Below are positions 1-7,526 of a stretch of DNA of 20,188 nt, in pieces (within the stretch, counting starts at the first letter, position 1; each line of letters starts with the position of its first letter). The position numbers were made by a program, and so were the translations under genes. Under the pieces are notes generated by a model that was not told the DNA's origin, made no database searches, and saw nothing but the letters and a program-made list of their open reading frames with translations. This stretch comes from an uncultured Collinsella sp. (GTDB taxonomy: Bacteria; Actinomycetota; Coriobacteriia; Coriobacteriales; Coriobacteriaceae), in NCBI GenBank assembly GCA_900544425.1, contig UQUX01000023.1, positions 1-20,188 of the forward strand, read 5' to 3'.

Positions 1-173
1 CGCTCAAGGGCGTGAGCCAGAACCTGGGATTCGATAATCTGTACGAGCCGGCGGTCGTGGTGACCGAGGCGCTGCGCGGCGCCGATGCCGTTGACGACGC
101 TCGCGAGGGAATGCATGCGCTGCAGCAGCAATATGCGGCTACGATGTCGGCTCTGCGCGAGGCGGGCGAGTAA
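1..173 (+). CDS. 3' end of an unrecognised protein (partial)
   Basis: An open frame enters from the window edge and stops at TAA 171-173, giving the last 56 residues, ending in SALREAGE. The tail is polar and probably helical, with an acidic and Ala-rich stretch and a QQQY segment. There is no membrane segment and no motif I recognise. The gene body lies outside the window, so no function is offered. A strong hairpin (217-257) follows and separates it from the convergent gene on the other strand. The codon choice matches the neighbouring genes, so this is very probably a real gene. Confidence 0.6.
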   Translation, partial: LKGVSQNLGFDNLYEPAVVVTEALRGADAVDDAREGMHALQQQYAATMSALREAGE

Positions 174-216
174 GAGGTTGTGAGCCTTGGGCTGTGTGCC
201 TGCCGCGTATAGGCAA

Positions 217-257
217 AAGGGCGCCCCGCCGGACCATGTGGCCGGCGGGGCGCCCTT
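217..257. terminator. Bidirectional rho-independent terminator
   Basis: A perfect 16-bp stem (217-232 with 242-257, core GGGCGCCCCGCCGG) closes a 9-nt loop. Read on the minus strand it is followed by TTTT, so it ends the hydrolase/ABC transporter message. On the plus strand it follows the partial gene by about 45 nt and is trailed by a weaker T-containing stretch, so it probably stops both converging messages. Confidence 0.85.
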
Positions 258-278
258 ATCTGTTATGCGGTTCGCGAG

Positions 279-1088
279 CTAGCGAGCCTGCTTAACCTTT
301 GCCGCTGCCTCGACAAACGACTTCCACAGGTTAAAGTCGGTCTCGAGTGTCTGCCAGGTGTACTCGGGATGCCATTGCACGCCCAAGCAGAACGGCTGGC
401 CCTCGACCTCGATGCACTCGGGAACGCCATCGGTTGCCTTGGCGACCAAGCGCGTGCTCTTACCCAGACGATCGACGCAGCAGTGATGTGCCGAGTTGGT
501 CTGGATCAGCCTGTGCCCGCCAACCGCGCGCTCCAGCAGCGAGCCCGGCATGACCTCGACAGGGTGCACGGGGTCGTTGAGCACGTGGGTGTGACGCCAC
601 TGCGTGCGACCCTCGCGCGCACCCAGGCTCGGCACGTCCATGCACAGGGTGCCGCCGGTGGCGACGTTGAGCAGCTGCGTGCCGCGGCAGGTGGTAAAGA
701 GTGGCTTCTTGGCGCGGAGTACCTCTTCGACCAGCTTAAACTCAAAACTATCGCGGATCTCGCAGCAGAGGGTGGGGTCGTAGGGTCGATCATCGCCCCA
801 GCGTTTGGGGTTGACGTCCGGGCCGCCGGGAATGGCGATGCCGTCGGCGATATCGACGTAATGACGGATAACCTCAATGTCCTCGGTGATGGACATCTGC
901 AGCGGTAGGCCGCCGGCGGCAAGGATGGCATCGACAAAGACACTTGCGATTTCCTCGTTGGGGGAGAGCGTCTCGCTCAAATAGGGTTTCGCTTCTTCCC
1001 AGCGTGGTGCGACCAGGATGAGCGGACGGTCGGCGGGATCGACGTCGACGTGCGGAGTGTAGGACGATGAGGTGCGGGTTCCGATCAT
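279..1088 (-). CDS. Gamma-glutamyl-gamma-aminobutyrate hydrolase family protein (peptidase C26)
   Basis: Class I glutamine-amidotransferase-like hydrolase of 269 aa, the usual length for PuuD/C26 enzymes. These cytoplasmic enzymes cut gamma-glutamyl amide bonds and release glutamate. The nucleophile is Cys134 in TTCRGTQLLNVATGG, and the catalytic His240 and Glu242 sit in GVQWHPE. The family's NSxHH element is present around residues 198-202, and IPGGPDVNP (86-94) forms the oxyanion-side loop. It is the last gene of the amino-acid ABC operon, 87 bp after the ATPase gene, with only a weak ribosome-binding site and a small inverted repeat (1156-1170) in the gap. The context suggests that imported gamma-glutamyl compounds are cleaved, or that glutamate release and uptake are coupled. 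The exact substrate cannot be read from the sequence. Family call firm, specificity open. Confidence 0.9.
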   Translation of the reverse strand: MIGTRTSSSYTPHVDVDPADRPLILVAPRWEEAKPYLSETLSPNEEIASVFVDAILAAGGLPLQMSITEDIEVIRHYVDIADGIAIPGGPDVNPKRWGDDRPYDPTLCCEIRDSFEFKLVEEVLRAKKPLFTTCRGTQLLNVATGGTLCMDVPSLGAREGRTQWRHTHVLNDPVHPVEVMPGSLLERAVGGHRLIQTNSAHHCCVDRLGKSTRLVAKATDGVPECIEVEGQPFCLGVQWHPEYTWQTLETDFNLWKSFVEAAAKVKQAR

Positions 1089-1175
1089 GGGCGTAGCTTT
1101 CGAATCCGGGTGGACATGGCACAGGGGTGGCGCGGAGCAAACGTTACTGATGAATTTGCCCGCGTGGCAATTGGG

Positions 1176-1940
<765 letters not shown>

Positions 1941-1976
1941 GGTGTTCGGCTCCTTATGACTCGAAATGGTAAAGCG

Positions 1977-2810
1977 TTAGCGGATGATGGTCGCGCCGGT
2001 CTTGTGCGAAACGTAGACAGCGGCCTTGTTGATCGCGACGTTGATGAGGATGTAGATGACCGCGATAACCAGGTAGACCGACACGAGGGCGTCGTAGTTG
2101 GTAATGAGCACACGGGCATTTTGCATGAGGTCGGGGTAGCTCACCACATAGGCGACGGTGGTGTCTTTGACTACGACCACAAGCTGTGAAATCAAGGACG
2201 GAATGATAAACCGAATAGCCTGCGGCAACACGATTTTAAAGGTGATTTTGGCCTTGGAGAGACCGAGCGCCTGGGCTGCCTCGACCTGACCGCGCGGCAC
2301 GGCATTGACGCCGGCGCGGAAGATCTCGGCAAGTACGCCAGCTGCGGCGAGCGCGACGGGAAGCGTGAGCATCCAAAACGACGGTAGCGCGATCTTGTAC
2401 TGGGGCAGCACCAAAAAGAAGAAGTAGATGAACAGCAGACTCGGCACACCGCGGAAGAAATCGGTGAGCACGCGGCAGACCAGCTGTAGCGGCTTGATGC
2501 CGCTGGTGCGGCCGAGCATAAGGGCTAAGCCCAGCACCAGCGCGATGGCGCCAGCGGTGAGTGCGACTTTAACGGTGCCCTCAAAGCCGGCAAGCAAGAA
2601 CTTCCAGGTAGTGAGGTGCGTAAAGAAATACCAATAGTGGACCGAAAGCTGACCGGTCACATAAAAGCGCTGCAGTACCAGGATGGCGAGCGCGGCGACA
2701 GCAACAAGCGAGATGGCGGTGCCGATGCGAATCTTGGCGCGCATCTTGGGGCCGGGAGCCTCGTAGAGCGCATCGCGCATGGTGAGCGCGGAGGTGGAAT
2801 GCTTGCTCAT
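1977..2810 (-). CDS. Amino-acid ABC transporter permease, second (GluD-like)
   Basis: Inner-membrane permease of 277 aa in the His/Glu/Gln family. A hydrophilic N-terminus (about 30 aa) is followed by a first hydrophobic segment (TAISLVAVAALAILVL), a periplasm-facing insert, then the permease core. The EAA loop that contacts the ATPase is visible as EAAQALGLSKAKITFKIVLP. The extra N-terminal membrane segment and length match actinobacterial GluD (about 273 aa) rather than the short GlnP. The start codon overlaps the stop of the preceding permease (ATGA at 2807-2810), with an AAGGTGAGG site upstream, so the two are translationally coupled. Substrate glutamate or a similar polar amino acid is inferred. 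Confidence 0.92.
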   Translation of the reverse strand: MSKHSTSALTMRDALYEAPGPKMRAKIRIGTAISLVAVAALAILVLQRFYVTGQLSVHYWYFFTHLTTWKFLLAGFEGTVKVALTAGAIALVLGLALMLGRTSGIKPLQLVCRVLTDFFRGVPSLLFIYFFFLVLPQYKIALPSFWMLTLPVALAAAGVLAEIFRAGVNAVPRGQVEAAQALGLSKAKITFKIVLPQAIRFIIPSLISQLVVVVKDTTVAYVVSYPDLMQNARVLITNYDALVSVYLVIAVIYILINVAINKAAVYVSHKTGATIIR

Positions 2811-3466
2811 CGGAGGATCCTCACCTTCTTATCGATGTAGTTGCCAATGTGGCTCACCACAAAGGCCGTGCCCAGGTAGCCGAGCGCCGAGATAAAGAAC
2901 GCGGCGACGCCGCCGAGCGAGCGGGTATTGATGTAGCTCACCACGCCGGTGAGTTCCTGCGGTTTAAGCGGCACCTGGCTGCCGAGCGCGGTGGTGAGCA
3001 TGACGGCGATAAAGAGGTTGGTCATGGGCAATACGCTCGAGCGCAGTGCCTGCGGAATCACGATCTTGGCGAGGATGCGATTGAAGCTCATGCCCAGCGA
3101 GCGGGCGGCTTCCACCTGGCCGACGCCGACGGTGTTGATGCCGCTCATAAAGTTCTCGGAACCAAAGGCCGAGCCCAAAAGGACCGTGGCGACGATAACG
3201 CAGGTGCGGTAGGGTAGGACGACCTTGAGCGGCGGCAGCGCGTAGACGACGATGATAAGCAGCGCGATGCCGGGGATGTTACGGAAGACCTGGACATACA
3301 GGTCGCCAAAGACGCGTAGCGGCTTGAGCGGCGACACGCGCATTACGGTGACGGCGACGGCCAGCACCATGGCGATGACAAACGACTCAAGCGTCATGCC
3401 CCAGGTTGCTAGCAGGGCGTCGATATAGTTCTGGCCATAGAGCGACCAGAGCTCGGAGAGACTCAT
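2807..3466 (-). CDS. Amino-acid ABC transporter permease, first (GluC-like)
   Basis: Inner-membrane permease of 219 aa with the standard fold of about five membrane helices in the His/Glu/Gln family. The N-terminal segment LWSLYGQNYIDALLATWGMT and the MRVSPLKPLRVFGDLYVQVF loop are typical. The EAA loop reads EAARSLGMSFNRILAKIVIP. It pairs with the longer permease, with which it overlaps by 4 nt, to form the heterodimeric channel. The start is supported by a strong GGGAGGT site. It lies 138 bp after the binding-protein gene, and a hairpin (3491-3516) in that gap probably lowers its expression relative to the binding protein. Confidence 0.93.
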   Translation of the reverse strand: MSLSELWSLYGQNYIDALLATWGMTLESFVIAMVLAVAVTVMRVSPLKPLRVFGDLYVQVFRNIPGIALLIIVVYALPPLKVVLPYRTCVIVATVLLGSAFGSENFMSGINTVGVGQVEAARSLGMSFNRILAKIVIPQALRSSVLPMTNLFIAVMLTTALGSQVPLKPQELTGVVSYINTRSLGGVAAFFISALGYLGTAFVVSHIGNYIDKKVRILR

Positions 3467-3490
3467 GCGGACCTCCCGCCGATAAGGAAA

Positions 3491-3516
3491 GGGACTCCCG
3501 TGTGTACGGAAGCCCC
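3491..3516 (-). terminator. Hairpin between binding-protein and permease genes (likely partial terminator)
   Basis: In the minus-strand message a 10-bp stem (GGGGCTTCCG with CGGGAGTCCC, two G-U pairs) closes a 6-nt loop and is followed by UUUCCUU. It sits in the 138-bp gap after the binding-protein stop and before the permease ribosome-binding site. The T-run is short, so read-through is expected. This fits the known pattern in which the binding protein is made in excess over the membrane subunits, either by partial termination or by 3'-end protection. Confidence 0.55.
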
Positions 3517-3604
3517 GACAACTCAGTGAGGAAACAGTTTACCGCAATAAAGCGCATCATGCGTTTCCGTATGGTTTCGTTGCGGCCGTTACCAGGCTCG
3601 CTGC

Positions 3605-4600
3605 CTAGGCCCCGATCTCGGGCAGCTCGGGAACATTGGTGTCGCCCGTACGGTCGCCGATGCAGATCTGCCACAGCTCAGTCCAGGTGCCGTCGTCCTC
3701 GATCTTCTTAAGGAAGTCGTTGACAAAGGCGACGCCGTCGGAATCGAGCGGCAGACCGATGCCATAGGGCTCCTTGCTGCCGAAGGGCTTGCCGGCGATC
3801 TTGTACTTACCGGGCTCGCGGACCAGGGCGCTCTGCTGCATGTTGTTATCGATGACGTAGGCATCGACGCGGCCCTGCTGGAGTGCCTGGCGGGCCTCCT
3901 CGTCGGTCTTGAACTCCTGCTGGCTGGCCTTGGGGGCGAACTCCTCCAGGATGGCGGGGCCGTTGGAGCCGGATTGGACGGCGACGTTCTTGTCGGCCAG
4001 GTCGTCGACGCTCTTGATGTCGTCGTTATCGGCGAGCACCAGGATGGCCTGCTGGGTGTAGTAATAGGGACCGGCAAAGGAGACAAGCTTCTTGCGCTCG
4101 TCAGTGATGGTGTAGGTGGCAAAGACGGCGTCGACCTGGTCGTTCTGCAAGACGGACTCGCGCGTGTCCGAGGTCACCTGGGTGATCTCGACCTTGTTCT
4201 CGCCCAGAATGTAGTTGGACAGGAGCTGTGCGATACCGGCGTCGAAGCCGCGGGTCTGACCGTCTTTCTCGTTGAGGAGGGAGAAGAGCGTGGAAGTCTG
4301 AACGCCACCGATCTTAAAGACGCTGGCGTCCTTAACGGCCGTGGCCCAGGTGCTGGCGGCGATGGCGTCGTCATCGGCCTTGGGGCCATTGTCGACGAGC
4401 TTGTCGAATGCCTTGGCATCGAGCGTAGCGGAAACCTCGGTATCCTCGGAGCTCTTGGAGGAACCGGCGGCGGAACCTTTGTCGGCCTCGGCGCTGGTGT
4501 CGGAGCAGCCGGCAAGACCAAGGCCGGCGACGGTTGCGAAGGTGGCGGCAACGAAGCCGCGGCGGTCGAGAACGACCTGCTGGGAGAGGTTCTTGCTCAT
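3605..4600 (-). CDS. Amino-acid ABC transporter substrate-binding lipoprotein
   Basis: Extracellular binding protein of 331 aa, family 3 (SBP_bac_3). The N-terminus carries a twin arginine (DRRGFVAA, 13-14), a hydrophobic stretch and a lipobox LAGC with Cys32, so it is a lipoprotein and may use the Tat route. A Ser/Glu-rich linker (33-58) leads to the binding lobes. Family landmarks are GFDAGIAQLL, the ligand-contact region ATYTITDERKKLVSFAGPYYYTQ (the Arg in TDER is the usual carboxylate-binding position) and a second-lobe segment VDAYVIDNN. It is the first gene of the operon, behind a strong promoter, with a GAAAGGTG ribosome-binding site. With GluC/GluD-like permeases next to it, glutamate is the best guess; glutamine or aspartate cannot be excluded. 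Confidence 0.92.
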   Translation of the reverse strand: MSKNLSQQVVLDRRGFVAATFATVAGLGLAGCSDTSAEADKGSAAGSSKSSEDTEVSATLDAKAFDKLVDNGPKADDDAIAASTWATAVKDASVFKIGGVQTSTLFSLLNEKDGQTRGFDAGIAQLLSNYILGENKVEITQVTSDTRESVLQNDQVDAVFATYTITDERKKLVSFAGPYYYTQQAILVLADNDDIKSVDDLADKNVAVQSGSNGPAILEEFAPKASQQEFKTDEEARQALQQGRVDAYVIDNNMQQSALVREPGKYKIAGKPFGSKEPYGIGLPLDSDGVAFVNDFLKKIEDDGTWTELWQICIGDRTGDTNVPELPEIGA

Positions 4601-4643
4601 GGTAGAACACCTTTCTCAATAAAATCCCTAGCGGTTGAGTAGA

Positions 4644-4673
4644 GTTATACCCTATCGCGCTCAAATGGGTCAA
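4644..4673 (-). promoter_or_regulatory. Sigma70-type promoter of the amino-acid ABC operon
   Basis: On the minus strand, TTGACC (4668-4673) and TATAAC (4644-4649) are separated by 18 bp, each 5 of 6 to consensus. Transcription would begin roughly 35 nt upstream of the binding-protein start codon. No other equally good promoter is visible in the operon. Confidence 0.65.
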
Positions 4674-4696
4674 CACGAAATAACTCAGAAACATAC

Positions 4697-4711
4697 TTAC
4701 CTTATGGGTAA
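4697..4711. promoter_or_regulatory. 15-bp dyad upstream of the ABC operon promoter (possible operator)
   Basis: TTACC-N5-GGTAA is a perfect inverted repeat about 24 bp upstream of the -35 box. The position suits an activator site. No regulator gene lies next to it, and such short dyads also arise by chance. Confidence 0.3.
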
Positions 4712-4720
4712 TTCTACCTA

Positions 4721-4746
4721 CCAAAAAGGGACAGGCACCTTTGTGG
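4721..4746. repeat. Imperfect hairpin with the GGGACAGGCACCTTT motif
   Basis: CCAAAAAGG (4721-4729) and CCTTTGTGG (4738-4746) pair 8 of 9 around GACAGGCA. On the minus strand the hairpin is followed by only TTTTTGG inside the stem, so it is not a clean terminator. The motif resembles a short repeated palindrome that I recall from many bacterial genomes, but this could not be checked. It lies beside the four-arm array and may be part of the same repeat-rich spacer. Confidence 0.35.
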
Positions 4747-4784
4747 TGGTTCTGACCGATGCAGCGGCATGCCTTGCTGTTTTG

Positions 4785-4919
4785 TCTCGATCTGTAACAT
4801 CTGCAGCCATTTTTGCCGAGTAACTGTTACAGATCGAGATTTTCTCTTCAGGGGAATTCGAATGTCTCGATCTGTAACAGTTAGACGGGAATTCAGGCCA
4901 TAGATGTTACAGATTGAGA
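4785..4919. repeat. Four-arm alternating inverted-repeat array (REP/BIME-like)
   Basis: Four copies of the 15-bp motif TCTCGATCTGTAACA lie at 4785-4799 (+), 4825-4839 (-), 4865-4879 (+) and 4905-4919 (-). Their starts are exactly 40 bp apart, and the three spacers are 25 bp each. Three copies are identical; the last has one change that would still pair as G-U. The array can be read as two 55-bp hairpin elements (15-bp arms, 25-nt loop) in opposite orientation. Inner flanks agree with that: the two outer arms continue with TCT and the two inner arms with GTTA. The spacers differ in sequence, sharing only GGGAATTC between the second and third. There is no open frame. It lies between the promoter of the ABC operon and the terminator of the DXS-family gene. 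Confidence 0.85.
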
Positions 4920-4937
4920 TAATCGCGTCGCGAAAAT

Positions 4938-4975
4938 AAAAACCTCCGCAGGGATGCTTTCCTTGCGGAGGTTTT
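4938..4975 (-). terminator. Rho-independent terminator of the DXS-family gene
   Basis: A 12-bp stem (AAAACCTCCGCA with TGCGGAGGTTTT) closes a 13-nt loop. On the minus strand it is followed by TTTTTATTTT. It begins 2 nt beyond the stop codon of the gene. Confidence 0.9.
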
Positions 4976-4976
4976 C

Positions 4977-6758
4977 TTACTCGTTGAGTAGCCTTACGGC
5001 TTCGGCGGCCATGTTCTCGACCGTCATGCCGTTCTGCGCGAGCAGTTCGTTGGGATCGTAGCGGTCGGGAAAGCCCTTGGCGATGCCAAAGGTGCGCGTG
5101 CGCAACGGCGTGCATGCCAGATAGCATGCCACGCGCTCGCCCCAGCCGCCGTCCAAGATGCCGTCCTCGAGGGTGACGACGACGCGATGCTCGGCGGCAA
5201 GACTGTCGAGGAACTCGCGGTCGAGCTCGGTTGCAAAGCGCGGGTTGACGAGCGTGGCCTCGATGCCGTACTCGGCAGTCAGACGGTTTGCCACGCGCTC
5301 ACCCAGCTCAAAGAAATCGCCAAGCGCGAGCACGGCAACGTCGCGGCCCTGACGCACCACGTTGTAGCGAACGGCGCTGTAGTCGGTGTCTTCGGCGGGC
5401 GCAAGGTCGGGACGGCTCACCAGGCCAATACCAGGTACACGAATCGCCACGGGATGCTCGCGGTGGTCGAGCGACCAGCTCAGCATGGACAGGTATTCCT
5501 CCATGCAGACCGGCGCCAAGTAGTGCATGTTGGGAAGAGCGCCCAGCATGGAAATATCAAAGAACGAGAGGTGCGTCTCGGATGTGGTGCCAAAGATCGA
5601 CGCGCCAAACACCAAGATGGTTGCGGGGGCGTCGTTGAGGCACAGGTCGTGCCACAGTTCGTCGTAGGCGCGCTGCAAAAACGTGCCGTACACACCAAAG
5701 ACTGGCTTGGCGCCCGAGCGTGCAAGCGCGGTGGCAAAGGTCACGGCATGCTCCTCGGCAATGCCCACGTCGACAAACTGCTTGCCGGCGGCAGCGCGAA
5801 GCTCGGGTGTAAAACCCATGATGTAGGGTGTGGCGGCCGTGATGCCCACAACCTGCGGATCGCGCTCGATGGCAGTGCTCAGGGCCTCGCCCGTAATGTC
5901 GGCATAGGTGCGCGGCGCAGGCTCGCTCGGATGGCCCGGGCAGAGCTTGCGCCCGGTCGCCATGTCAAACGGACCCACGTGGTGCCAGCGTTCGGGGTCG
6001 CTTTGGGCTGGCTCAAAGCCCTTACCCTTGGCGGTGGAGACGTGCAGCACGATGGGATGATCGATATTGCGCAATTCCTGCAGCGCGTCGACGAGGGCTA
6101 ACACATCGTTACCGGCGTCCAGATAGCGGTAGTCGAGCCCCATCGCGTGGAAAACGTTGCGCTCACAGGTGCCGTTGCTGGCGCGAAGCTCGGCCAGATT
6201 GCGATACAGGCCACCGTGGTTTTCGGCGATGGACTGGTCGTTATCGTTGACGATGATGATCAGGTTGCTGTCGAGATCGGCGGCATTGTTAAAGCCCTCA
6301 AACGCCAGGCCGCCCGAAAGCGAGCCGTCGCCAATGATGGTGATGACGTTGTACGCATCGCCCGCCAGGTCGCGAGCGTGCGCTAGGCCGCAGCCCAGGC
6401 TCACCGAGGTCGAGGTGTGACCCATGGCGAACAGATCATGCTCGGACTCGTCGGGATTGGCAAAGCCAGAGGCCTCGCCAAAGCGCTCCGGATCGATATA
6501 AGTGTACGCGCGCCCAGTCAGCGCCTTGTGGGCGTAGGTCTGGTGCGAAACGTCAAAGACAATCTTGTCGATAGGGGAGTTAAACACGCGATGGAGCGCG
6601 ACCGTAAGCTCAACGACGCCCAGGTTGGGGGCAACGTGCCCGCCGACGGCGGCGGAGCTTTCGAGGATGGCGTGGCGAATCTCGTCGCAGAGCTGTGGGA
6701 GCTCGGCACGATTAAGAGCCTTGACGTCCTCGGGCGTTGTCGTTTGCGTAAGCAGCAT
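4977..6758 (-). CDS. dxs: 1-deoxy-D-xylulose-5-phosphate synthase family protein (atypical acceptor site)
   Basis: Thiamine-diphosphate enzyme of 593 aa, a little shorter than usual DXS (about 620-640). DXS joins pyruvate and glyceraldehyde 3-phosphate at the head of the MEP isoprenoid route. Retained features are His41 (GGHVAPNLG), His72 (DVSHQ, where DXS has DVGHQ), the thiamine/metal motif GDGSLSGG (143-150) with downstream NN (157-158), and the catalytic Glu335 in IAEEHAVTFA. Domains run in order: thiamine-binding (1-280), transketolase-like central (285-445) and C-terminal (460-593). What is odd is the acceptor pocket. Against E. coli DXS as I recall it, YLRCIP reads MLGALP here and YPRGN reads VPGIG, so both substrate-phosphate arginines are glycine (406 and 443). 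GADGQTHQ reads GTTSETHL. It may be a paralogue with another substrate. It is a single-gene unit with its own terminator; the ribosome-binding site is weak. Confidence 0.8.
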   Translation of the reverse strand: MLLTQTTTPEDVKALNRAELPQLCDEIRHAILESSAAVGGHVAPNLGVVELTVALHRVFNSPIDKIVFDVSHQTYAHKALTGRAYTYIDPERFGEASGFANPDESEHDLFAMGHTSTSVSLGCGLAHARDLAGDAYNVITIIGDGSLSGGLAFEGFNNAADLDSNLIIIVNDNDQSIAENHGGLYRNLAELRASNGTCERNVFHAMGLDYRYLDAGNDVLALVDALQELRNIDHPIVLHVSTAKGKGFEPAQSDPERWHHVGPFDMATGRKLCPGHPSEPAPRTYADITGEALSTAIERDPQVVGITAATPYIMGFTPELRAAAGKQFVDVGIAEEHAVTFATALARSGAKPVFGVYGTFLQRAYDELWHDLCLNDAPATILVFGASIFGTTSETHLSFFDISMLGALPNMHYLAPVCMEEYLSMLSWSLDHREHPVAIRVPGIGLVSRPDLAPAEDTDYSAVRYNVVRQGRDVAVLALGDFFELGERVANRLTAEYGIEATLVNPRFATELDREFLDSLAAEHRVVVTLEDGILDGGWGERVACYLACTPLRTRTFGIAKGFPDRYDPNELLAQNGMTVENMAAEAVRLLNE

Positions 6759-6784
6759 CGTTGTGGGTTACTCCATGCGAATCG

Positions 6785-6811
6785 TGCGCCGGCACTCCCT
6801 TGGCCGGCACA
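6785..6811 (-). promoter_or_regulatory. Leader hairpin upstream of the DXS-family gene
   Basis: On the minus strand TGTGCCGGC and GCCGGCGCA form a 9-bp stem with one wobble pair around a 9-nt loop, ending 26 nt before the start codon. No T-run follows. It could affect translation or message stability, but a regulatory role is only inferred. No convincing -35/-10 pair was found upstream. Confidence 0.3.
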
Positions 6812-6885
6812 ATTGCACAAGACAGTCTCGCACATTTTGGCGTTTGATATGTGACGGCGGCGCGGTAATTCGCCAACTGGTGGGG

Positions 6886-6897
6886 CAAAACGTTTTG
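6886..6897. promoter_or_regulatory. 12-bp perfect palindrome in the divergent spacer (possible operator)
   Basis: CAAAACGTTTTG is a perfect palindrome about 90 bp upstream of the HD-domain gene and 130 bp upstream of the divergent DXS-family gene. It has the form of a repressor site, but no regulator is encoded next to it. Confidence 0.25.
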
Positions 6898-6986
6898 TCC
6901 GATGCCATACTGATGTGCTCCATGATGTTTTTATCGATTGTGCACAGGCCGTGGCTTGCCGCCGTGAGCCGCTGGAAGGAGGCAGC

Positions 6987-7523
6987 ATGTCCGATGCCGT
7001 TCGTGCCGAGAAAATCGCGCGCGAAGTAGACCATGCTGCCTGTCAACTGGCACAGGCGGGCCGTCTGGACCTGACGCGCGAGTTTATCCAACATGGTGAT
7101 GTGACGGTCTATGCGCATGTGACTTCGGTAGCGCGGGCGAGCCTGTCCTTTGCCGAGCGCCTGGGCCGCGTCGGTGTTTCGGTCGACCGCGCCTCGTTGC
7201 TGCGCGGAGCCTTGTTGCACGATTACTTTCTCTATGATTGGCACGACCCCGACCCGAGCCATCGCCTGCACGGATTTCGGCATCCGTTTTTTGCCCTGGC
7301 GCGTGCCGAGGAAGATTTTGAGCTGACGCCGCGCGAGCGGAATATTATCGTGCGGCATATGTTTCCGCTGGTGCCGGTGCCGCCGACGTGTCGCGAGGCG
7401 TGGATTGTGTGCCTGGCGGATAAATGGTGTGCTCTGCGTGAGACGGTCGCCGGCCGCCTGCCGCGCAAGGATGAGACGGACGATAGCGTGAGCAAAGCAT
7501 CGAGTGAAAAGAGGAGAGGGTAG
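6987..7523 (+). CDS. HD-domain phosphohydrolase
   Basis: Cytoplasmic HD-superfamily protein of 178 aa. The metal-binding pattern is visible: His44 (VYAHVTSVA), the HD doublet His78-Asp79 in ALLHDYFLYDWHD, His99 (GFRHP), His124 (IVRHMFPL) and Asp145 in VCLADKWCALRE. Small stand-alone HD proteins of this kind hydrolyse phosphates, often of nucleotides, but the substrate is unknown here. The frame is open upstream to 6915, but the start at 6987 is preferred: it has AAGGAGG 4 nt upstream and the family's N-terminal helix follows. The gene ends 3 nt before the CmpB-like gene, so the two form an operon. The basic, Ser/Lys-rich tail (after residue 160) looks disordered. Confidence 0.85.
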   Translation: MSDAVRAEKIAREVDHAACQLAQAGRLDLTREFIQHGDVTVYAHVTSVARASLSFAERLGRVGVSVDRASLLRGALLHDYFLYDWHDPDPSHRLHGFRHPFFALARAEEDFELTPRERNIIVRHMFPLVPVPPTCREAWIVCLADKWCALRETVAGRLPRKDETDDSVSKASSEKRRG

Positions 7524-7526
7524 ACG

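Noticed and set aside
1156..1170. Small inverted repeat TTGCC-N5-GGCAA before the hydrolase gene
   Set aside because: The five-bp arms are too short to separate from chance, and no promoter elements are clear around it.
4785..4919. CRISPR array
   Set aside because: The repeats are only 15 bp, alternate in orientation and number four. There is no cas gene or leader nearby.
5187..6101. Plus-strand frame of 304 codons opposite the DXS-family gene
   Set aside because: It is a shadow of the real minus-strand gene, which has all the thiamine-enzyme motifs.
6915..6986. Upstream extension of the HD-domain gene
   Set aside because: The AAGGAGG site is 4 nt before ATG 6987, and the extension has no ribosome-binding site.
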